Below the pieces are notes generated by a model. The model made no database searches, was not told the DNA's origin, and saw only the letters and a program-made list of their open reading frames with translations. This document shows, piece after piece, positions 30,040 through 37,697 of a DNA stretch of 64,000 nt (its first letter is position 1; each line of letters opens with the position of its first letter). The position numbers and the translations under genes were made by a program. This stretch comes from Pectinatus haikarae (GTDB lineage Bacteria; Bacillota; Negativicutes; Selenomonadales; Selenomonadaceae), in the NCBI RefSeq assembly GCF_015732185.1, contig NZ_WIQM01000015.1, positions 62,001-126,000 of the forward strand, read 5' to 3'.

Positions 30040-31040
30040 GAGCAGACGCCCTCTTTAAGCCCCATACTGCAGGCAGGCATATCGATGAGCTCCTTTAGTT
30101 CGTCGTCGAGCTTCATCATTGTAAAGGTCGCTCCTTTCATTTCCAGGGATGTGAAATAGTTGCCGACATAGTTTTTATAGATTTTTATTCCTTTTTGCTG
30201 AAGCAGTTTTTCAATTTCATTGTACAGTACATAAAGCTCCATTACCGGGGTCGCACCCAGTCCGGAAACAAGCACGGCAGTCTGATCACCTTCTTTGAAA
30301 GGATAATCTGGAAGCACTATATTGACCATTATTTTGGCAATATCTTCGGCTGAACCAAGAGGTTCTACTTTCATGCCGGGCTCTCCGTGATGTCCTATAC
30401 CGATCTCCATCGTTGAAGGTTTTATTGCAAAGTTAGGATGGTCGGCAGCCGGCAGTGTGCATGGAGACAGGCCTATACCGACACTTCGGGTAGAATCCAC
30501 GGCTTTTTGCGCTGCGGCTATTACCTCGTCAAGCGAAGCACCCTGTGCCGCTTTGGCAGCACCGACCTTCCACATAAAAATCTCTCCGGCCACACCGCGG
30601 CGTTTCTCCCGCTGGTCTGCCGGAGCTGATGCCACATCATCATTGGCAATTACGGTCTTTATGGCAATTCCTTCTTTTTTTGCCATAGCAACAGCCATTT
30701 TGACGTTCATATTATCACCGGAGTAATTCCCGTAGAGACAGGCCACGCCCTTTTTCTGATCGGCGACTTTGGCCGCGTCAAGAAAAGCGGCGGCTGTAGG
30801 GGAGGAAAATATTTCGCCGACAGCTGCGGCATCGCACATATTTTTGCCCACATAGCCGATAAAGGCAGGTTTGTGTCCGCTGCCGCCGCCGGTTATTATC
30901 CCAACCTTGGCTCCCGGGATGTTCCTGGCTTTTATCACGCGAGGATTGGCAGTCGCTTCCACAATATCGGCATGTGCCTTTAAAAATCCCTCCAGCATTT
31001 CATCCACTATATTATCAGGGTCATTTATTATTCTCTGCAT
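30036..31040 (-). CDS. dhaK: Dihydroxyacetone kinase-type subunit DhaK (substrate-binding)
   Basis: 334 residues. The substrate loop GGGSGHKPAFIGYVGKNM (H56), NYSGDNMN (D109) and MEIGIGHHGEPGMKVEPL with the His at 218 that forms a hemiaminal with the ketose carbonyl are present. The partner DhaL supplies the phosphoryl group. As the last steps of a PTS-epimerase-aldolase operon, the real substrate could be dihydroxyacetone or another short ketose such as a tetrulose; this is inference. Confidence 0.93.
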   Translation of the reverse strand: MQRIINDPDNIVDEMLEGFLKAHADIVEATANPRVIKARNIPGAKVGIITGGGSGHKPAFIGYVGKNMCDAAAVGEIFSSPTAAAFLDAAKVADQKKGVACLYGNYSGDNMNVKMAVAMAKKEGIAIKTVIANDDVASAPADQREKRRGVAGEIFMWKVGAAKAAQGASLDEVIAAAQKAVDSTRSVGIGLSPCTLPAADHPNFAIKPSTMEIGIGHHGEPGMKVEPLGSAEDIAKIMVNIVLPDYPFKEGDQTAVLVSGLGATPVMELYVLYNEIEKLLQQKGIKIYKNYVGNYFTSLEMKGATFTMMKLDDELKELIDMPACSMGLKEGVCS

Positions 31041-31059
31041 ACTGTCCTCCTATTTAGAA

Positions 31060-31734
31060 TCAATTTATTATATCGGTACCCACTATATTTAAAATATCTT
31101 CTGGTCTGTCCGCTATATACACTGCCCCATACTTTTCAAGTTCCTTTCTGTCTCTGAATCCCCAGGTAACACCAATACTTTCTATTCCTGCATTCTTGGC
31201 TGTTAATATATCTGTTTTTGAATCTCCGACATATATAATTTTGCTTTTGGGAATATTCATTGTTTTTATTATTATCTCTGCAGCTGCGGGATCTGGTTTT
31301 TTAGGAATATTTGTTCTTTCCCCGTATATGGCAATAAATGAAATCATTGACAGTTTATCACTCAGTAATATTTTGGTGTAATCATCTCGTTTATTGGAAT
31401 TAACCGCCAGTGACATTCCTGCATCTCTGAGTTTTATCAATGTTTGCCCGATACCATTATAAGGTTTTGTATTTTTTCTATAATTTTTATCGTATACTGC
31501 CAAAAAACTGCTTAAAATTCTATCAATCATTTCTGCCGGAGTATCTGTCGGTAAACTGCGTTCCAGCAAATCTCTGAATCCGCCGCCAATTTTTAATTTA
31601 TAATCTTCTTTCGCATATCTTTTATAGCCATACATACCTAATGCTTCGTTTACACTATTTGATAAATCTTCCAGTGTATCCAGCAATGTCCCGTCCAAGT
31701 CAAAAATAATTCCATCGTATTTCAACATATTCAT
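31060..31734 (-). CDS. HAD-family sugar phosphatase (phosphoglycolate phosphatase-like)
   Basis: 224 residues. The HAD motifs are DLDGTLLDT (nucleophile D12), VNSNKRDDYTK, KKPDPAAA and YVGDSKTDILTAKNAG, with an alpha-helical cap between motifs 1 and 2. It would dephosphorylate a small sugar phosphate in the cytoplasm. It lies between the PTS IIC gene and dhaK, so it may remove a phosphate introduced by the PTS, making a free ketose for DhaKL. The substrate is not known. Confidence 0.85.
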   Translation of the reverse strand: MNMLKYDGIIFDLDGTLLDTLEDLSNSVNEALGMYGYKRYAKEDYKLKIGGGFRDLLERSLPTDTPAEMIDRILSSFLAVYDKNYRKNTKPYNGIGQTLIKLRDAGMSLAVNSNKRDDYTKILLSDKLSMISFIAIYGERTNIPKKPDPAAAEIIIKTMNIPKSKIIYVGDSKTDILTAKNAGIESIGVTWGFRDRKELEKYGAVYIADRPEDILNIVGTDIIN

Positions 31735-31755
31735 ATTTTTTATTCACCACCGCTA

Positions 31756-32784
31756 TTATAACTTTTCATTTTCCGTATTCTTTTTGAACAAAATCAAGCA
31801 TCCCGCTGTTACAAAACCTGCGATAATCAATGCCAGTAAAAATAACAATATATTATTGCAGAGAAAAAACACAAACAAACCACCATGCGGCGCATTCATT
31901 GTAAGATCAAATGAGTAGGACAACACTGCCCCCACCGCCGAACCTGCCATCAATGCTGGAATGACCCTAAACGGATCGGATGCCGCAAACGGAATGGCAA
32001 ACTCAGTTATCATTCCAAAGGCTCCTGCAAAAAGTCCCGGTACCGACGCCTTTTCAGCACCTGTAAATTTATTTTTTGCCAGCATGCATGCGATAGCAAT
32101 CCCCAATGGCGGCGACATTGACGCAATAAAATTAGCCGACATCGGGGCCCAATTACCGGCTTCCGAAGCTGCTATCGCAAATGCATAGGCTACTTTATTG
32201 CAGGGACCGCCCATATCAAATGCCAGCATGCAACCTTGAATAATACCCAAAACTACCAACCCGCTACCGCTTAATCCATTTAAAAAGTCCTGTAAAAATT
32301 TATTCAGCCATGAAATCGGGCCGCCTATAATATATACCATTATAAGCCCCATAATACCGACTCCCAGCAAAGGAATTATAAGTGTGGCCAAAAGTGATCG
32401 CAAGGACATCGGCAGCGGTATTCGTTTCAGCTGATTAACAATATATCCTGCTATAATCCCTGCTATCAATGCTCCTAAAAAACCCGATCCTTGATCCGAT
32501 GCCAAAAGTCCCCCTACCATACCTGCGGAAATTCCAGGTTTATCGGCTATTGAATATGCCACATAAGCAGCCAGCACCGGACACATCAATGAAAACGCCG
32601 TCTTACCCACCCAAAATGATGTTGATGCAAGATCGCCGTATTTTTCAACCGAATCAGGTATATTATAACCGCCGATTGCAAACCCTACTGCTATCAAAAT
32701 TCCTCCTGATATAACAAATGGCAGCATATAGGAAACTCCTGACAATAATGCTTCCTGAATTTCACGCAGTCGCTCCTTCATCAT
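31756..32784 (-). CDS. PTS fructose-family transporter, EIIC membrane subunit
   Basis: 342 residues, about eight to nine hydrophobic helices. EALLSGVSYMLPFVISGGIL and MAFDMGGPCNKVAYAFA, then MAPH-like TMNAPHGGLFVFF are EIIC-Fru landmarks. It forms the sugar channel, while separate EIIB and EIIA genes (next upstream) pass phosphate from HPr. The first of two adjacent ATGs was used. The sugar is probably a ketose or polyol given the neighbours. Confidence 0.92.
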   Translation of the reverse strand: MMKERLREIQEALLSGVSYMLPFVISGGILIAVGFAIGGYNIPDSVEKYGDLASTSFWVGKTAFSLMCPVLAAYVAYSIADKPGISAGMVGGLLASDQGSGFLGALIAGIIAGYIVNQLKRIPLPMSLRSLLATLIIPLLGVGIMGLIMVYIIGGPISWLNKFLQDFLNGLSGSGLVVLGIIQGCMLAFDMGGPCNKVAYAFAIAASEAGNWAPMSANFIASMSPPLGIAIACMLAKNKFTGAEKASVPGLFAGAFGMITEFAIPFAASDPFRVIPALMAGSAVGAVLSYSFDLTMNAPHGGLFVFFLCNNILLFLLALIIAGFVTAGCLILFKKNTENEKL

Positions 32785-32785
32785 G

Positions 32786-33094
32786 TTATCCCTCCACTAT
32801 ATTTTTAAAGATTATTTCTGGGTTTTGAATTACTTCATGCGGTTTGACTTTTACGATTTTATCCTTATATTCATCAAATCTCTCTGCCTTAACGACCTTT
32901 ATATCATTAGCAAAAACAATTAAATCGGCATTTTCTATTTCAGCGGGTGATAATTTATTTTCTAACCCCAATGCTCCCTGCATTTCTACTTTACAGGAAT
33001 AATTTTTTTCTTTGCATATTTTTTTTATGGCTTCTGCGGCCATGTATGTGTGTGCTACTCCGGTAGCACAAGAAGTAATTGCTATAACCTGCAT
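32786..33094 (-). CDS. PTS fructose-family EIIB subunit
   Basis: 102 residues from the ATG at 33094, six bases from GGAGG; the longer frame has no site. The phospho-acceptor is Cys9 in AITSCATGVAHTYMAAE, the EIIB-Fru signature. It is a separate polypeptide, one base from EIIC, taking phosphate from the EIIA protein encoded just upstream. Confidence 0.92.
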   Translation of the reverse strand: MQVIAITSCATGVAHTYMAAEAIKKICKEKNYSCKVEMQGALGLENKLSPAEIENADLIVFANDIKVVKAERFDEYKDKIVKVKPHEVIQNPEIIFKNIVEG

Positions 33095-33153
33095 ACAGAA
33101 CCTCCTGTTAATATTATAAGAATTAAGCAAATTTTCTTTACTTTATTTGTATT

Positions 33154-33624
33154 TTACTGCCATTTTTCAATTATCAGCAGAAGCTGCTCATATGACTCGA
33201 TAGTTTCCAGCGCATCTATAAATTCCTGATGTACCAGCATCCCTGCTAATGCCGCCAACACTCTAAGGTAATCATTTGCTGCCTGACTTTCCGGAATAGC
33301 CAGCATAAAAATATATTTCACCTCTCCTGCCGTATCAGCGCTTTTATAGATAAAAGGTTTTCTGCATCTGCAAAAAGCCACTCCCGGATTAACAACCGTT
33401 TTACTTTTACCATGTGGTATGGCAATAAAATTCCCCATATAGGTTGGTCCCAATTTCTCTCTGTAATTAAGAGCAGCAACAAAATCGTCCTTATTTTTCA
33501 CAACCTGCACCTGCTCTAATCTGTCAGCCAAAAAATCAAAGACTGCCTCTTTGTCATTAAATGAATCAACATTCAACACGACAGCATTTTTTTGCAATGC
33601 ATTTGATATTAGAACCTTTCCCAT
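33154..33624 (-). CDS. PTS fructose-type EIIA subunit
   Basis: 156 residues of the EIIA-2 fold. The active histidine is H71 in YMGNFIAIPHGKSKTV, and NDYLRVLAALAGML is a family block. It takes phosphate from HPr. The ATG at 33624 has no ribosome site of its own; a short ORF upstream with a good site overlaps its first codons, so translation is probably coupled to that ORF. Confidence 0.9.
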   Translation of the reverse strand: MGKVLISNALQKNAVVLNVDSFNDKEAVFDFLADRLEQVQVVKNKDDFVAALNYREKLGPTYMGNFIAIPHGKSKTVVNPGVAFCRCRKPFIYKSADTAGEVKYIFMLAIPESQAANDYLRVLAALAGMLVHQEFIDALETIESYEQLLLIIEKWQ

Positions 33625-33659
33625 TTGTTTATCGGCATAATGCCAACAATTATTGACAT
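33609..33659 (-). CDS. Possible 16-codon leader ORF ahead of the EIIA gene
   Basis: An ATG at 33659 lies eight bases after GGAGG and encodes 16 residues (MSIIVGIMPINKWERF) before a stop that lies 16 bases inside the EIIA gene. Its first codons form a 9-bp hairpin GGCATAATG / CATTATGCC. It may serve only to load ribosomes for EIIA. No function is claimed for the peptide. Confidence 0.35.
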   Translation of the reverse strand: MSIIVGIMPINKWERF

Positions 33660-33676
33660 TATGCCATCCTCCTCAT

Positions 33677-34546
33677 TTATTTATTATTACGAAACATTTT
33701 TATTATATCTTGAGCATAATCTTTAATAAAATGATACGCATCTTCTTGAACTTCATGATAGAACATACTGCCCTTCGCTGCGTTCAACTTTTCCCAAACA
33801 TGTTTGCTTGTGGCTTTAGCCATATAAGAATAATAATTTATTTTCGAACACCCTGCAGTTATGGCCTGCTGTACCTGATCTGCATCTACACCGCTGCCCC
33901 CGTGCATTACTATCCGGCACTTGTCATTAACTTGCTTTCTTATTTCCTTCACACGTTCAATATCAAGCAACGGCTCCTCCGCATAGATTCCATGCATAGT
34001 TCCGAAGCATACTGCCAGTGCATCAATACCTGTACGTTCAGCAAATTCAGCAGCCTGAGCCGGATCAGTAAAGCTTTTTTTAATATCTTCACGTGTAAGC
34101 GGTTTACCTCCATGAGAATCTTCTTCCGTACTTGACATGACTCCCAGTTCAGCTTCAACTGTTATATTAAGCTTATGCGCAATCTTGGTAAAAGCTGCCA
34201 ATTCCTCAACATTTTTTTCAAACGACATTGCACTGCAGTCATACATAATAGAAGGAAAACCACATCGTATAGCGCGCATCACAAACGTAAAATCACTGCC
34301 ATGGTCAAGATGCACACAGATAGGTACTTTGGCTTTTTCAGCATACTTTATCATTAACGGACCTATTCTTTCAATAGGAATGAGCTGGTCATGCACTTGC
34401 GCATGATCTATAATAAGCGGTGTATTCATCTCTTCTGCGGCTTTTATAAGCCCTCTGATCGTTTCTTCATTTGGCGAATTTATGCATCCGATTGCATAAT
34501 GATTTTTTTCGGCATCCTCAAGAATTTCACGCATATTAACTAACAT
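33677..34546 (-). CDS. Class II ketose-bisphosphate aldolase family protein
   Basis: 289 residues from the ATG at 34546, seven bases from GGGAGG. Zinc/catalytic motif VHLDHGSDF (H79, D81, H82), EAELGVMSS, CFGTMHGIY and RIVMHGGSGVD mark the FbaA/GatY/KbaY group. It should split a ketose phosphate into dihydroxyacetone phosphate and an aldehyde, or the reverse. In this operon it probably cleaves the epimerised sugar phosphate; the substrate is inference. Confidence 0.9.
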   Translation of the reverse strand: MLVNMREILEDAEKNHYAIGCINSPNEETIRGLIKAAEEMNTPLIIDHAQVHDQLIPIERIGPLMIKYAEKAKVPICVHLDHGSDFTFVMRAIRCGFPSIMYDCSAMSFEKNVEELAAFTKIAHKLNITVEAELGVMSSTEEDSHGGKPLTREDIKKSFTDPAQAAEFAERTGIDALAVCFGTMHGIYAEEPLLDIERVKEIRKQVNDKCRIVMHGGSGVDADQVQQAITAGCSKINYYSYMAKATSKHVWEKLNAAKGSMFYHEVQEDAYHFIKDYAQDIIKMFRNNK

Positions 34547-34572
34547 TATATGACCTCCCATGTTTAATAAAA

Positions 34573-35490
34573 TTAAAGTTTTGTTATTGCAAATACAGCC
34601 TTAATTTGATGTTTTTCAAAGTTAACCAATTGATATTTTACTTTGGCCGGTATAAAAAATGTATCTTCTCGTTCTAATACAAAACTTTCTTGTAGATCAG
34701 GAAGATTTATAGTAATAGGACCATCTATACAAAAAATAGCTGCATCGCCTTCATGTGAATCAATATCTGAACAGCGTGGTCCATATCCGCCGCCGTTTGG
34801 CAGAATAAATTCGCCAAAGTGCCCGTAATCATTGCTGGTAATAAATCGCATAAGCATTGGATGTTTTGTTCCGTGAACATTATTGAGCTTTTCAAAGTCA
34901 CGCACACCATATACTGCTCCCGTCCGTCTTGCCTCTTTTGCATCTACGGGCCATTTTCCTATATCATCGGTACATCCCTGTCTGGAAATATCATATATTT
35001 TCTCATTCATGTTGGGCAGTTTATCGTTATTTGGCCCTTTATAAAATTTAGTTTCTTCGTCAGTAGGTATAATCGCCGGAGGGATCTCTGTACTCCAAGC
35101 CTTAGGTGTTATGAAATAAAGTATGCGTGCCTTATCATCAGAAAAATTATGACAGCAGTGCCATGCTCCTTCAGGCATAAATAACCCTTCTCCTGTTCTG
35201 AGATAGGCAAACTGTCCATTACCGCTTCTCTGTACCACAGGTCCTTGAAGGATATAATACGATTCATCGCCCGGATGTATATCAAGCGGAGCAAATACTC
35301 CACCCGGACCCAACTCATAAATTCCCAGCATAAATGTATCTGTTGATACAAGCGTAAACGTATTATCACTGGTAAATGCATTATCAGGCGGATATAATGC
35401 TGTAGAATATTCTGTTCTTTTTATCAACATAGGTTTTTTATCTTTTACTTTGAAGGGAAAATTTTCTAAAATATCTAATAATTTCGCCAA
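34573..35490 (-). CDS. Bicupin protein of unknown function (sugar isomerase-like context)
   Basis: 305 residues with two cupin folds. The first (about 55-135) has a complete metal motif: H72 and E76 in IHPGDESYYILQG and H111/H114 in GAWHCCHN. The second (about 215-300) keeps the fold (SHEGDAAIFCIDG) but lacks the Glu and the second-motif His (FIPAKVKYQL), so it is likely metal-free. It starts with TTG behind GAGG. I do not recognise a named enzyme; sugar isomerisation is a guess from context. Confidence 0.75.
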   Translation of the reverse strand: MAKLLDILENFPFKVKDKKPMLIKRTEYSTALYPPDNAFTSDNTFTLVSTDTFMLGIYELGPGGVFAPLDIHPGDESYYILQGPVVQRSGNGQFAYLRTGEGLFMPEGAWHCCHNFSDDKARILYFITPKAWSTEIPPAIIPTDEETKFYKGPNNDKLPNMNEKIYDISRQGCTDDIGKWPVDAKEARRTGAVYGVRDFEKLNNVHGTKHPMLMRFITSNDYGHFGEFILPNGGGYGPRCSDIDSHEGDAAIFCIDGPITINLPDLQESFVLEREDTFFIPAKVKYQLVNFEKHQIKAVFAITKL

Positions 35491-35525
35491 TTATTACACC
35501 TCATAATTTATAATTTTTCTGCCAA

Positions 35526-36386
35526 TCAAATTCTGACTGCAATAGCTTCTAAATTGGCTAATCCCTTAACTGCCAATTCTTCTCCTGTATCTGCAAACTT
35601 CCGCCAAATAGCGCACTGCCCATTCAGTTCTTCAAAACCTGGATCGAATGATTCTATCACGCATGGTCCTTTATACCCTATATTTTTTAGTGCAGTAAAA
35701 AACTCCTTGAACGGCACCATCCCTGTCCCCGGAATCCCACGATTGCTTTCGCATACATGCACATAGCCTAAATATTTTACTCCGCATATCTCCACAGCCT
35801 TTGTGTAGCTTTCCTCCTCTCTGATCATATGAAAGCAATCGAGATGCACTGCCATATTTCCTGTTCCCACATCCTGGCAATACTTTACGCCATCTTCTGC
35901 AATATTGATGAAATGTGTTTCAAACCTATTTACCGGCTCAACACAAATCTTCAGCTCCGGATGTACTTTAAGCGCATATTCTGCGGCCTCCTGCATCGCA
36001 TTTACGGAGTGCGTCCATTCTATTTCCGTACGCGGCCTGCCGGTCAGACATCCCCAGCCCGCATAATTTACACCGCCCAATATTTTAGAACCGATAGCTC
36101 TGTTTATATCTATCAGCTTCTTTAATGAATCAATACCTTTTTTTCTTATTTGAGAATCCATCGAAATAATACTGTTATCAGCATTTAAGGTCGTACTTGT
36201 CACCGGTTCAAGTCTGGTTTTTTTCAATTCTATTATTACTTTTTCCGTAGGAAATGTTTCCGGATGAGCGATAGCAAAATCAATTGCCTTAAATCCTAAA
36301 TTCTCGGCTTTCTTTATTATCCACAAATCTTTTTCAGTAAATACCTCTGTCCATATAAAGGTATCTACTCCAAATTTCATATCCAT
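35526..36386 (-). CDS. Ketose 3-epimerase family protein (D-tagatose/D-psicose 3-epimerase-like TIM barrel)
   Basis: 286 residues. The metal and catalytic residues of the D-tagatose 3-epimerase family are all in place: E150 in CVEPVNRFETHFINIAEDG, D183 in VHLDCFHMI, H210 in GYVHVCESNRGIPGTG and E245 in CVIESFDP. These enzymes epimerise C3 of free ketoses using Mn or Co. It is the first gene of the operon, directly downstream of the promoter and operator region. Two in-frame ATGs lie near the AGGAGG. Confidence 0.88.
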   Translation of the reverse strand: MDMKFGVDTFIWTEVFTEKDLWIIKKAENLGFKAIDFAIAHPETFPTEKVIIELKKTRLEPVTSTTLNADNSIISMDSQIRKKGIDSLKKLIDINRAIGSKILGGVNYAGWGCLTGRPRTEIEWTHSVNAMQEAAEYALKVHPELKICVEPVNRFETHFINIAEDGVKYCQDVGTGNMAVHLDCFHMIREEESYTKAVEICGVKYLGYVHVCESNRGIPGTGMVPFKEFFTALKNIGYKGPCVIESFDPGFEELNGQCAIWRKFADTGEELAVKGLANLEAIAVRI

Positions 36387-36400
36387 ATGTCCTCCTTATA

Positions 36401-36506
36401 AAAGAAATTAAAAAGAAATTAAATAAGCTTATAAATAACTTTAAAGAAATGATATCACACTTTATTTCTTCTGTAAAGATGTTTTTATTTTCTTTTAACT
36501 TTCTTA
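36401..36506. promoter_or_regulatory. Symmetric operator region with tandem 11-bp AAGAAA-NTTAA repeats
   Basis: Two AAAGAAATTAA units in tandem (36401-36422) face two inverted AAGAAA-type units (36484-36506), with single copies nearer the centre (36443-36450 and the inverse at 36463-36470). The dyad centre is GATATC at 36451-36456, overlapping the -10 of the sugar operon. Likely the binding area of the divergent DeoR regulator. Confidence 0.55.
36449..36477 (-). promoter_or_regulatory. Promoter of the sugar operon
   Basis: TTTACA (36477-36472), 17-base spacer, TATCAT (36454-36449), inside the repeat region and 60 bases before the epimerase gene. Confidence 0.75.
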
Positions 36507-36535
36507 TTGCTTTTTTTTAACATTTGGGCTAATAT
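36507..36535 (+). promoter_or_regulatory. Promoter of the DeoR regulator
   Basis: TTGCTT (36507-36512), 17-base spacer, TAATAT (36530-36535), just next to the inverted repeat pair. Confidence 0.65.
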
Positions 36536-36565
36536 GTATATAAAAATAAAAAAGGACTTGTAAAT

Positions 36566-37324
36566 ATGGCCAAGCCTATAAATTTAGAAAGACGCAATCA
36601 GATAGTTCAATATGTGCTTGCTAAAGGCTCTGTGACAGTTAGTGAGTTAGCAAAAAATTTTGATGTGTCTATGGTAACAATGAGAAAAGATCTTGATTAT
36701 CTTACCTCCAATAATCTCCTTGAAAAAGGACATGGAATCGTTAATATTGCAAAGAGTTATACCGAAAATAGCTTTTCCCTGAAGGAAGAAAAAAATCTCA
36801 AAGCTAAAACTCTGATAGCTAAAAAAGCAGCTGGTCTTATCAGAGAAAATAATGTTGTCTTTTTAGATTCGGGATCAACTACTTTACAACTGGCAAAAAT
36901 ATTGTCCGTGCGTGATGACATAATTATTGTCTCAAATTCAGCTATTATTGGTGCGAATTTATACAATGCTTCCTGCCAAATATTGATTACCGGCGGTGAA
37001 TTAAGAAAAAAGAGCCTATCCTATGTTGGCCCATGGACACATATGGCTATTGAACAAATAAAAATTGATATTGCATTTTTATCCTGTAGCGGTTTTCAAG
37101 AAAAAGGTCCTTCCATTGACTCCTTCAGAGAACTCAGCATAAAACAAGATATTATAAAAAAAGCCGACACAAATATATTACTTGCAGATACATCAAAATT
37201 TCAGCGCCGAAGTCTATACCGTTATGCAGATTTTTATAATTTCAGCGCCTTTGTAACAGAAAGAGCCCTTCATGATGAAGAGCTGGAAAAATATGCTGAT
37301 CTTAAAAGCATCACTATTTGTTAA
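36566..37324 (+). CDS. DeoR-family transcriptional regulator of the sugar operon
   Basis: 252 residues. The N-terminal winged helix (about 5-60) reads RRNQIVQYVLAKGSVTVSELAKNFDVSMVTMRKDLDYL, given here as one region, and the C-terminal sugar-phosphate-sensing domain has FLDSGSTTLQLAKIL, VVSNSAI and ITGGELRKKSLSYVGP. DeoR proteins usually repress until a sugar phosphate binds. It is divergent from the PTS/epimerase operon and separated by a symmetric operator-like region, so control of that operon and itself is likely. Confidence 0.92.
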   Translation: MAKPINLERRNQIVQYVLAKGSVTVSELAKNFDVSMVTMRKDLDYLTSNNLLEKGHGIVNIAKSYTENSFSLKEEKNLKAKTLIAKKAAGLIRENNVVFLDSGSTTLQLAKILSVRDDIIIVSNSAIIGANLYNASCQILITGGELRKKSLSYVGPWTHMAIEQIKIDIAFLSCSGFQEKGPSIDSFRELSIKQDIIKKADTNILLADTSKFQRRSLYRYADFYNFSAFVTERALHDEELEKYADLKSITIC

Positions 37325-37365
37325 GCCCATCGCATCATGCACAGATATCACCATTAACAAATAAC

Positions 37366-37394
37366 TTGACCAAATTACAAGTATATATTAGAAT
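37366..37394 (+). promoter_or_regulatory. Sigma-A promoter of glmS
   Basis: TTGACC (37366-37371), 17-base spacer, TAGAAT (37389-37394), about 115 bases before the ribozyme core. Confidence 0.7.
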
Positions 37395-37511
37395 ATGGAA
37401 GACACAGAAACATCGCGTTTCTCTGCATCCATCATATCTATGTACTGCAATCTGCCGCGGTACAGACAGATGATCAGCAAAGGAGGTTTCAGGCTTCACC
37501 CAAAAGCATAT

Positions 37512-37660
37512 CGCTTAGCGCTGGCTCTTGTTATTGAGAGGACGAGGAAGAGGTCGTCGAATTATTCAGCGGATGCCTCTCGGCCGTGATCCGGTCGTCA
37601 AAATCTGGCAAAACCACGGGATAACCCATGGCACAATACAGAGAATAAGGATCGGCAGAT
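37512..37660 (+). ncRNA. glmS ribozyme/riboswitch
   Basis: The conserved blocks are all visible: AGCGC at the cleavage site (cut expected between A37517 and G37518), GAGAGGACGAGG, GCGGATGCCTCTCGGCCG, and the 3' pairing region with CGGGATAACCCATGG. Glucosamine-6-phosphate acts as cofactor for self-cleavage, after which the glmS mRNA is degraded. It lies 38 bases before the glmS start. Confidence 0.95.
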
Positions 37661-37697
37661 ACATCTTTAATAATTATTTTATTTTGGAGGTATCTTT

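Noticed and set aside
29417-30058. Plus-strand frame of 213 codons opposite dhaL
   Set aside because: Low-complexity serine/proline-rich product antisense to a gene with clear catalytic motifs; a shadow frame.
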